Assembly: GCA_017745135.1 (NCBI GenBank)
Contig: JAGIAB010000119.1
Location: 1-8,476, forward strand
DNA from: Flavisolibacter sp.
Lineage (GTDB): Bacteria; Bacteroidota; Bacteroidia; Chitinophagales; Chitinophagaceae
DNA: 8,476 nt
Reading direction: 5' to 3'
Shown: piece by piece, positions 1-5,530 of the stretch
Layout of the letters: every line of letters begins with the position of its first letter
Position numbering within the stretch: the stretch's first letter is position 1
The notes under the pieces: model-generated
Told to the model about the DNA's origin: nothing
Databases searched by the model: none
Seen by the model: the letters and a program-made list of their open reading frames with translations, nothing else
Translations under genes and position numbers: made by a program

Positions 1-144
1 TGTGTCATCCGTGTTCTATGACCGGCAATAAATAGTACCGTCTCATATCTTTTTAATTATTTCAAAGGAGTATTATTGGGTGAACCAACGTAATGAACAA
101 TAATCGTTCTTACATTCTCTCGCTCTTTATTTTATTTTGTAGCT
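1..144. other. Upstream flank, no supported gene
   Basis: All three plus-strand frames reach a stop within the first 33 bases, so at most the last few codons of an upstream gene could lie here, and I cannot choose between frames. A sequence resembling a strong Shine-Dalgarno site (AAAGGAG, 64-70) is present, but the TTG and GTG codons behind it open only onto reading frames of five and seven codons. An octamer at 71-78 (TATTATTG) matches seven of eight positions of the Bacteroidota -7 element TAnnTTTG, but no TTTG-type -33 element stands at the expected distance. The promoter of the membrane protein-Nudix pair probably lies in this stretch, but it is not defined by the sequence. Confidence 0.4.
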
Positions 145-591
145 ATGAATGCAAAACCAACTTCTTTATTGATAGTGTTCTTAGCCGCATTAGCTTCTCT
201 TTCAGGCTACCTGATGTCAAAAGCTTCTTTCATTGGGCGATTGGGAATGACCTATGTGTACAAAGAGTACCGCTTCTTAAAAACATGGTGGAAAGGAGCA
301 TTGGCAGTTTTCATTGTCTGGATACTACTTTTAATTATACAAACCATTGTTGAAAGAAAATTGTCCAAACAAAAAGCCATTATCGTCCATGTGGCTTTTA
401 TTCTGCTGGCGCTGGTGGGATTGTATTTTACCTATTCCGATTTTCAGCATACCACTTCGCACCGCTGGCTGAAGGAACGTTTTCATATTGGAGCTTACTT
501 GTTTTGGCTGGGCTGGGTCATCATTAGTGTGTTTTACATTGTTCAGAAAAGAGAGGATATTCTTACAGAGAAAAGTATTACTTCTGAATGA
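145..591 (+). CDS. Four-helix integral membrane protein of unknown function
   Basis: I do not recognise this 148-residue protein. Hydrophobic stretches at about residues 7-24, 51-69, 79-97 and 114-133 suggest four membrane helices, with the first possibly acting as an uncleaved signal anchor. The loop between helices 3 and 4 is rich in histidine and aromatic residues (H102, H106 and H114 with neighbouring Trp, Arg and Phe), which might bind a metal or haem, but no known motif supports that. The C-terminal tail is short and charged. The ATG at 145 is the first usable start after an in-frame TGA at 94; no ribosome binding site is visible, as is common in Bacteroidota. Its stop codon overlaps the start of the Nudix gene by four bases (ATGA), so the two are almost certainly co-expressed. 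An overlapping plus-strand frame beginning at 93 looks like a shadow because it lacks this helix pattern. Confidence 0.8.
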   Translation: MNAKPTSLLIVFLAALASLSGYLMSKASFIGRLGMTYVYKEYRFLKTWWKGALAVFIVWILLLIIQTIVERKLSKQKAIIVHVAFILLALVGLYFTYSDFQHTTSHRWLKERFHIGAYLFWLGWVIISVFYIVQKREDILTEKSITSE

Positions 592-1043
592 GAAAAAGTG
601 CAGGCATATTATTATACAGAAAGAAAGATAGCCTCATTGAAGTGTTTTTAGTTCATCCTGGCGGACCATTTTGGCGAGGGAAAGAAAAAGGTGCATGGTC
701 TATTCCGAAAGGTGAGTTTGCAGAAGGCGAAGATCCGTTGACTGCGGCCAAAAGAGAATTTACTGAAGAGACAGGGCAAACCGTTGATGGAAATTTTGTT
801 GAACTTACTCCTATAAAACAAAAAGGTGGTAAGATGGTTTATGCCTGGGCGGTTGAAGGCGATGCGGATGCGGAGACTATTGTTTCCAACACCTTCAAAA
901 CCGAATGGCCATACAAATCAGGCAAGTGGATTACAATTCCTGAAATAGATAAAGCCGGTTGGTTCAGCACAGAAGAAGCAAGGGAAAAAATTAACCCGGC
1001 ACAAGCGGAGCTAATTGAAGATTTAATAAAAAGGTTGAAATAA
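588..1043 (+). CDS. Nudix hydrolase, COG4119-type NTP pyrophosphohydrolase
   Basis: This is a single-domain Nudix enzyme of 151 residues, about the usual length for the family. It is expected to cleave a nucleoside diphosphate linked to another group, using divalent metal, in the cytoplasm. The Nudix box spans about residues 42-64 and fits GX5EX7REUXEEXG: G42, E48, R56-E57, E60-E61 and G63. The last hydrophobic position of the consensus is Q64, a mild departure. The segments VHPGGPFW (22-29) and AWSIPKGE (36-43) before the box, the WPYKSGK segment near residues 107-113, and the KINPAQ motif near the C-terminus are what I recall for COG4119 (predicted NTP pyrophosphohydrolase) proteins. The true substrate (for example diadenosine polyphosphate or a damaged nucleotide) cannot be read from the sequence. 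The start overlaps the stop of the upstream membrane protein (ATGA), which points to translational coupling. Confidence 0.93.
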   Translation: MRKSAGILLYRKKDSLIEVFLVHPGGPFWRGKEKGAWSIPKGEFAEGEDPLTAAKREFTEETGQTVDGNFVELTPIKQKGGKMVYAWAVEGDADAETIVSNTFKTEWPYKSGKWITIPEIDKAGWFSTEEAREKINPAQAELIEDLIKRLK

Positions 1044-1198
1044 GCTTATTTTTCAGGAACACTTCTCCTACGTTCATATAATTGAAAATAAGCAGTGTCT
1101 GTTCCTGGAAGAAAGCCTTAAAAACAAAGCACTGCCATTTCCCTTCCATCTTCGCGGCTTGTAGTTGTAAAAATTTGTACTCCCTTTATTGTTTTTAA
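1044..1198 (+). repeat. Cluster of overlapping inverted repeats after the Nudix gene
   Basis: Directly after the Nudix stop codon there are several inverted repeats. Bases 1044-1052 pair with 1085-1093 (9 bp, AT-rich). Bases 1054-1061 (CAGGAACA) pair perfectly with 1100-1107 (TGTTCCTG). Bases 1092-1097 (GCAGTG) pair with 1130-1135 (CACTGC). Bases 1118-1127 pair with 1189-1198 (10 bp, AT-rich). The first two sets interleave as in an H-type pseudoknot, or they could be mutually exclusive hairpins. None is followed at once by a clean T-run, so this is not a textbook terminator. It may be the structured 3' end of the membrane protein-Nudix transcript. AT-rich spacers produce such repeats by chance, so confidence in function is low. 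Confidence 0.35.
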
Positions 1199-1217
1199 AT
1201 TCCTGATTGCTATGTAT

Positions 1218-1244
1218 AAAAAAAGCCCTCCTGAACGAAGGGCT
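1218..1244 (-). terminator. Intrinsic terminator of the SMP-30-like gene
   Basis: On the minus strand a 6-bp stem (AGCCCT at 1244-1239 with AGGGCT at 1229-1224, loop of nine) is followed directly by a T-run that is read from the A-tract at 1223-1218. It begins 22 bases past the stop codon of the minus-strand SMP-30-like gene, in the right orientation for that gene. On the plus strand the stem is not followed by T residues, so it would not serve the Nudix transcript. Confidence 0.8.
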
Positions 1245-1265
1245 GGTCAAAGAAAAATGCAATAA

Positions 1266-2081
1266 TTATTTCAGTTGGTAGGCTGCTACTGTTTTAGCAT
1301 TGAACGTAGGCACATACAGAATTTTCTTCACTGGATCATATCCTAAATCAGCAGTGTTCTTTTTTTCTTTTGTTGTATCCAACAAAGTTTCTACACGGCC
1401 ATCAGCATACACATAATATATAAAACCATTCCAGGCTGTTGTAAGATAATCACCATTTCCAATCGGTTCTATGCCATCAAGACCCATTGGTAATTCAGCA
1501 ATCTTAGTTATCTGCTTTTGAGGGTTCACACTAATGAATGATCTGCCTGCAGCTACCAAAAGGTTATTTCCTACTGCCTTCAAACCATTCACGCCGCGAA
1601 CACTATCCATAAAAAGCTGTGGATTGCCGTTTTCTATTTTCCAAATCTTCCCACTTCTTGAATCCGAAACATATACAATGCCTTTGTCAGAAACCGTAAT
1701 ATCGTTTAGTCCGTTGGCATCAGGTATTGCAATTTTTTTGGCAATGGCTCCTTTTTTAATATCAATTACTACAACGTCGCCCATATCGGCAGCATACAAA
1801 TTATTTCCATAAATACCGAGACCTTTTGGTGCATTTAGGCCGGAAATCCAGTTTCCGTTATAATTTTTTCCGTCAGCGTCAATTTTGGCAATGCCGCCTT
1901 TGCCATCTGCCTCCCAGGGAGCGCCGTCGATGAGCGATACGAACATACCGTCCTTTGTGTAAAGAACAGATTCAGGAATAGCAACAATAGAATCTGTTTC
2001 CCAAAGCTTTTGCAATTGGTGTTGTTGTGCATTTGCTGAATTCAGCAAAGAGATTAGTGCGATGGTTAAAATGTGTTTCAT
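1266..2081 (-). CDS. Secreted SMP-30/gluconolactonase-like beta-propeller
   Basis: The 271-residue protein starts with a signal peptide: MKH, a hydrophobic core at residues 4-13, then an ANA signal peptidase I site at 16-18 followed by Gln. It should act in the periplasm or outside the cell. The rest is a run of short beta-blade units typical of six-bladed SMP-30/gluconolactonase/LRE propellers (for example YVSDS, NNLYAADM and KILYVPTF). Candidate metal ligands sit in the expected order: E37 in the PES segment, N126 in NGLND, N165 in VNGLK and D202 in GLDGI. Family members hydrolyse lactones or related esters with a divalent metal; the substrate here is unknown, and the protein might be a non-enzymatic propeller. 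The frame stays open upstream to an ATG at 2120, but that would place 13 polar and basic residues before the signal peptide, so I prefer 2081. No ribosome binding site or clear promoter is visible. The gene has its own terminator. Confidence 0.85.
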   Translation of the reverse strand: MKHILTIALISLLNSANAQQHQLQKLWETDSIVAIPESVLYTKDGMFVSLIDGAPWEADGKGGIAKIDADGKNYNGNWISGLNAPKGLGIYGNNLYAADMGDVVVIDIKKGAIAKKIAIPDANGLNDITVSDKGIVYVSDSRSGKIWKIENGNPQLFMDSVRGVNGLKAVGNNLLVAAGRSFISVNPQKQITKIAELPMGLDGIEPIGNGDYLTTAWNGFIYYVYADGRVETLLDTTKEKKNTADLGYDPVKKILYVPTFNAKTVAAYQLK

Positions 2082-2494
2082 GGCAATAAATTTAGGCATT
2101 CTGAGATTTCGCCAGCTCACATCATGGGCTTTTATTAACTTAGTTTAACGCTGTAGTCATTTCAACCGCACTTCAATTTTCAACAATCCGTAATAAAACC
2201 CATAAATGTTACTGTCATTGCCCCGCAATATTATATCAAAAGCAGAATTATCCATCAATGGATTGTTTCATTGACATGAAAAAATTAATACTACCAAATC
2301 TGTCCGCACAGGCTTAATAGCATTATGTAATCACCGGACTATTTATAAAAATTTAGCTACTATAATGAACAGGGCGATTGAAGCCGGTGCTGTTGTTTGG
2401 TTTCCTGCACAAAGGCTGTGATAACGGTTACAGGCAGGGAAAATCAAAAATCCTTCGGAACTATGGATGATTGAGACAAAATTGTAAACATTCA
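2082..2494. other. 413-base gap without a convincing gene
   Basis: This gap lies between the DUF2027-Smr stop and the SMP-30-like start and should contain the promoter of the latter, but I find no full -33/-7 pair. The best -7-like octamer on the minus strand (TAATATTG, read from 2233 to 2226) has one mismatch and no well-spaced -33 partner. No T-tailed hairpin follows the Smr gene. A short inverted repeat (TCAATG 2255-2260 with CATTGA 2269-2274) is present. A plus-strand frame from 2275 to 2487 reads like protein but is broken by TGA-TAA at 2419-2424, and another plus-strand frame is open from 2144 to 2316 without an early start. Either might be a gene remnant; neither is strong enough to call. 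Confidence 0.4.
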
Positions 2495-3514
2495 TTAATA
2501 CTGAAAATATATCTCCGTAGCGCCATAGCCAAATGAGGGGTGATATTGATTAACGAAAGATTTTACTTCTTTTTTCAAACGCAACAGATCATGTATCTCA
2601 TCTCTTAGCCTTCCACTTCCTACACCGTGTATCACGATCAATTGTGGCTGATGATGTGCCAATGCCAGTTCATACCATTTTTCAAATTCTTTTAATTGAA
2701 TACCTAATATTTCGGCATTGCTTAAGTGCTGCCAGTCGTTGTGCAGTTTATCAATATGAAGATCGACAACAGTTCGTGCAGGTGGCAAATGCTTTCGTGC
2801 ATCTTTGGCATTGTAAATTTTAATTCCTTTTGAAACAAGGGAATCCAATTCAAGCTTGTCCTCGAAAGGTTTATCCGGGTATTCTTCGAACAAACGGTAC
2901 GTAAACGTGGCTTCACCTTTTTGCTTGATCTCTTCTACCCTTGCAAACAATTGCTTTGGCTTTAGCTTGATGCTGGCTTCAAAATAATCTGCCTTGGCCT
3001 TATCAGGATTTGTTAAAGAGAATTCAAACGTAAAGGCAGGGCTATCGCTCATGTCTTCAAATGGCACATCATGCAAATAAAAATCTCCAAAAGGATGAAT
3101 TTCGTTTTTCAGTTCAAATTCAGATTTGCCAAAAAACTGCAGTTTGTAAAGAAACTTGTAGGATTTATAGGTACGATTAAGCAGGTGCACTTTCAACTCC
3201 GTTACTACATCATCCCCAAATTCGTCCGTATGCATTACGGGCAAAAAAGAAAGCCATACCCCATCAACAGTTTTATGTTTGGGTGATTCTTTTTCTTTCT
3301 TTAAATCTTCAATATATTTCTTCCCTTTTTTTTCGGGGAACAATTTCTTTTCCGAAAAACGTTTGAAATAAGGAAAATCCAACTGATCAATATAAGCGGG
3401 AAACTTTACGCCTCTTACATCCACCATCACCATTTTATCATTGATGATGTCGATCACTTCTCCTTCTTCGTTGGAATGCAATATCAAAACTTTATCACCA
3501 ATCTGGAACTTCAT
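2495..3514 (-). CDS. DUF2027 and Smr domain protein
   Basis: This 339-residue protein has the two-part layout known from Bacteroidota. Residues 1-45 form a small SH3/KOW-like beta unit beginning with KFQIGDKV. A lysine-rich linker follows (about 51-82), then a beta-rich DUF2027-type region (about 85-190), and a C-terminal Smr domain (about 245-339). Smr hallmarks are DLH at 251-253, HGVGSGRLR at 296-304 and YGATEIYF at 330-337. Smr domains, as in MutS2, bind or nick nucleic acid and have been linked to branched DNA and to ribosome rescue. The role of this DUF2027 form is not established, so a nucleic-acid function is an inference; the ATPase and core domains of MutS2 are absent. The gene starts 77 bases after the permease stop on the same strand, so read-through is plausible. 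The ATG follows TATTTTTGCAGA and has no ribosome binding site. Confidence 0.92.
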   Translation of the reverse strand: MKFQIGDKVLILHSNEEGEVIDIINDKMVMVDVRGVKFPAYIDQLDFPYFKRFSEKKLFPEKKGKKYIEDLKKEKESPKHKTVDGVWLSFLPVMHTDEFGDDVVTELKVHLLNRTYKSYKFLYKLQFFGKSEFELKNEIHPFGDFYLHDVPFEDMSDSPAFTFEFSLTNPDKAKADYFEASIKLKPKQLFARVEEIKQKGEATFTYRLFEEYPDKPFEDKLELDSLVSKGIKIYNAKDARKHLPPARTVVDLHIDKLHNDWQHLSNAEILGIQLKEFEKWYELALAHHQPQLIVIHGVGSGRLRDEIHDLLRLKKEVKSFVNQYHPSFGYGATEIYFQY

Positions 3515-3534
3515 TCTGCAAAAATAACCGCAGA
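3515..3534 (-). promoter_or_regulatory. Possible -7 element and small hairpin at the Smr start
   Basis: Immediately before the Smr ATG the minus strand carries an exact match to the Bacteroidota -7 consensus TAnnTTTG (TATTTTTG, read from 3526 to 3519), only four bases from the start codon. Used as a promoter it would give a leaderless or nearly leaderless message. The same bases lie in a 5-bp hairpin, TCTGC with GCAGA, whose 3' arm touches the start codon. No TTTG-type -33 element is present at the normal distance, so the promoter reading is weak. Confidence 0.2.
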
Positions 3535-3591
3535 TCGTCAGGATTTTCTCTCCGGTTTACATGATTATAAATTTTACAACATAGAATTTTC

Positions 3592-5256
3592 TTAAGAGCC
3601 GGCACCTGCAACGGTATTCTTTGCCAGCCGGCTATTTTGATAACCGTAGAAGAAATAAATGCAGAGTCCAATTACAAGCCATATCAAAAAGCGCATCCAC
3701 ACAATATGCGTTTCTTGTGCCATCAGGTAAAAACAACTGACCATTCCAAGAATAGGAAGGAGCGACCATTTTTTAATAAAGCTCATGACGGCAACAATCC
3801 CTGCGATCAGCCAGAACACTGACATTGGCCATGTTTCTTTTGTCCAGATGTCTTTTGTAAAATGAGTAGGAAAGTAAGTTGATATTAGAGCAACGGCAGC
3901 AATCAGCATCACTGGAAAAATATACCGGCCGTTGATGTAAGGAACTTTGAATTTACTTTCAGGTTTGTCTTTTTTGTTTTGCAAAACCAACACTCCACCG
4001 CAAACCAAAACAAATGCAAACAAGGTACCGATGCTGGTAAGCGACAACACTTCATTTAAATTCAAAAACAAAGCAGGAATGGCTACCACAAATCCTGTCA
4101 GTATCGTGGAAAACGAAGGTGTTTTATATTTTGGATGAATTTTTGAAAATACTTTTGGCAACAATCCGTCCCGGCTCATGCTCATCCAAATTCTTGGCTG
4201 CCCTAACTGAAAAACAAGTAATACACTTGCCGTTGCTACAATTGCACTAACGGCAACAATTCCTGAAATAAATTTCAATCCATGTGCATCAAAAACCATC
4301 GCCAATGGATCACCGGACTTTCCTAACTCAGAATATTTCACCATTCCTGTCAATACCAGTGCCAGCACTATGTAAAGCACCGTACAAATAATAAGAGAAT
4401 AGATCATCCCTTTTGGAAGATCTCGTTGCGGATTTTTACATTCCTCGGCTGTGGTTGATATGGCATCGAAACCTATGTAGGCAAAAAATACAGCCGAAAC
4501 GCCTTTCATAATTCCGCTGAAACCATTTGGAGAAAACGGCGACCAATTTTCCGGGTTGATATAAAAAGCACCAAGAACGATCACAAAAAAAATCACGGCA
4601 AGTTTTAAAATTACCATGAGGTTACTAAGCGAACGCGATTCCCTGATCCCAATGAAAACAATATAAGTGACCAAAGCAACGATCAACAATGCAGGCAAAT
4701 CCATGACTGTTCTTAAACCAAATAGTTGAGGCGCATTGGTCCAGGCTGAAATAGCTTCTGCACTTTCGCCGGCTTTTGCCGTCATGTAATCCATCGTTAA
4801 CCAATCGGGTATATGCAACCCTGCGGAATGCAACAAGCGGGTAAAATAATCGCTCCATGAAATGGCTACAGCAATATTCCCTATAGCATACTCCATTAAC
4901 AGATCCCATCCAATGATCCACGCAATGATCTCCCCAAAAGCCACATAGGAATAGGTGTAAGCGCTTCCGGATACCGGAACAGTTGATGCAAATTCGGCAT
5001 AGCAAAGCGCTGCAAAACCACAGGCAACTGCTGTAAATAAATAAAGAAATACGACGCCAGGTCCGCCGTTAGATGCTGCATTACCAATACCACTAAAAAT
5101 TCCCGCACCAATAATAGCAGCAATACCAAAAAAAGTAAGATCACGAACACCCAAAACTTTTTTCAATCCTTCATGATGGCCATGACTATCAGTTAATCCC
5201 TCCTGGGCTTCTTTCAAAATGACAGGAATTGACTTCTTACGGAAAAGCTGGTTCAT
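3592..5256 (-). CDS. APC-superfamily amino-acid permease, CAT type
   Basis: This 554-residue inner-membrane transporter probably imports amino acids by secondary, likely proton-coupled, transport. About 14 hydrophobic segments are visible: roughly 42-62, 68-92, 107-133, 187-204, 213-232, 248-268, 284-305, 330-350, 383-399, 406-426, 444-461, 478-493, 498-514 and 519-538. This fits the cationic amino-acid transporter branch better than the 12-helix branches. The unwound part of helix 1 carries the substrate-binding GAGIF motif (50-54) within IIGAGIFSGIGNAA. The helix 6 region has YIGFDAIST (260-268), followed by the conserved acidic and proline-rich loop EECKNPQRDLPKGM. The C-terminal YFFYGYQNSRL is also typical of CAT proteins. 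The N-terminal tail (1-38) is cytosolic and has a small HGHH cluster. Which amino acid is carried cannot be told from the sequence. The ATG at 5256 leaves a normal N-terminal tail. The Smr gene follows 77 bases downstream without an obvious terminator between them. Confidence 0.93.
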   Translation of the reverse strand: MNQLFRKKSIPVILKEAQEGLTDSHGHHEGLKKVLGVRDLTFFGIAAIIGAGIFSGIGNAASNGGPGVVFLYLFTAVACGFAALCYAEFASTVPVSGSAYTYSYVAFGEIIAWIIGWDLLMEYAIGNIAVAISWSDYFTRLLHSAGLHIPDWLTMDYMTAKAGESAEAISAWTNAPQLFGLRTVMDLPALLIVALVTYIVFIGIRESRSLSNLMVILKLAVIFFVIVLGAFYINPENWSPFSPNGFSGIMKGVSAVFFAYIGFDAISTTAEECKNPQRDLPKGMIYSLIICTVLYIVLALVLTGMVKYSELGKSGDPLAMVFDAHGLKFISGIVAVSAIVATASVLLVFQLGQPRIWMSMSRDGLLPKVFSKIHPKYKTPSFSTILTGFVVAIPALFLNLNEVLSLTSIGTLFAFVLVCGGVLVLQNKKDKPESKFKVPYINGRYIFPVMLIAAVALISTYFPTHFTKDIWTKETWPMSVFWLIAGIVAVMSFIKKWSLLPILGMVSCFYLMAQETHIVWMRFLIWLVIGLCIYFFYGYQNSRLAKNTVAGAGS

Positions 5257-5490
5257 TCGATTGATTTGAAAAAGGGAAAATAGAAAAAAATCGCGGCTTG
5301 CTATTTACAGTTTTACTAATTGTTAAAAATAGGACTGACCAAAATCAGCTTACTTATTTATACAAATCATTCAAATGACTTCCGAAATAAAAGATTTTTG
5401 CTGAAGTAAAAACAAAGATCACAATACCCGTTTTTAAGAACCAGTACCTTATTAATGTCACAACTTCTTTTTTTCATGTGTGTGTTTACA
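5257..5490. other. Leader region between prenyl synthase and permease
   Basis: This AT-rich stretch is the presumed leader and promoter region of the permease on the minus strand. The best promoter-like pair is TTTG (read from 5366 to 5363) and TGATTTTG (5347 to 5340), which has one mismatch to TAnnTTTG, but their 15-base spacing is short. I recognise no riboswitch. A 21-codon plus-strand frame at 5455-5520 ends inside the downstream hairpin and is not supported as a gene. A plus-strand small RNA ending at the hairpin beginning at 5492 is possible but unproven. Confidence 0.3.
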
Positions 5491-5491
5491 G

Positions 5492-5530
5492 GGGTTAGAA
5501 TCGCCAAACCTTCATTCTAACCCTTTTTTT
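5492..5530 (+). terminator. Perfect 10-bp terminator hairpin facing the plus strand
   Basis: GGGTTAGAAT (5492-5501) and ATTCTAACCC (5514-5523) form a perfect 10-bp stem with a 12-base loop, followed on the plus strand by seven T residues (5524-5530). This is a textbook intrinsic terminator for plus-strand transcription. On the minus strand, where the prenyl synthase ends just before it, the stem is preceded by A residues and followed by CTGTAAACAC with no T-run, so it is a poor terminator for that gene, although it may protect its 3' end. No plus-strand gene is visible upstream. Confidence 0.65.

Noticed and set aside
64..82. Strong Shine-Dalgarno-like AAAGGAG followed by TTG or GTG
   Set aside because: The frames it would serve have only five and seven codons, and the clear starts in this window show no Shine-Dalgarno usage.
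93..353. 86-codon plus-strand frame with an ATG, overlapping the membrane protein
   Set aside because: It overlaps the 145-591 gene in another frame, lacks a coherent domain pattern, and the 145 frame has clear helices and a coupled downstream gene.
1074..1262. 62-codon minus-strand frame downstream of the SMP-30-like gene
   Set aside because: It contains the terminator and the inverted-repeat cluster and shows no domain or helix pattern.
2082..2120. Upstream ATG at 2120 as the start of the SMP-30-like gene
   Set aside because: It adds 13 polar and basic residues before an otherwise classic signal peptide that starts at the ATG at 2081.
2251..2262. Palindrome TCCAT-CA-ATGGA and the similar TCATT-CA-AATGA near 5369-5380 as possible operators
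   Set aside because: They are short, differ in sequence, and sit at unrelated positions to starts; chance in AT-rich DNA is the simpler reading.
2276..2317. 13-codon plus-strand frame starting MKKLILPNL, resembling the start of a signal peptide
   Set aside because: It ends after 13 residues with no continuation in this frame and no matching downstream protein.
4625..5150. Long minus-strand frames of 126 and 84 codons within the permease
   Set aside because: They are alternative-frame shadows of the permease, whose own frame carries the APC motifs.
5455..5520. 21-codon plus-strand hydrophobic frame before the plus-facing hairpin
   Set aside because: It is short, has no ribosome binding site or recognisable family, and its stop lies inside the terminator stem, which could be coincidence.
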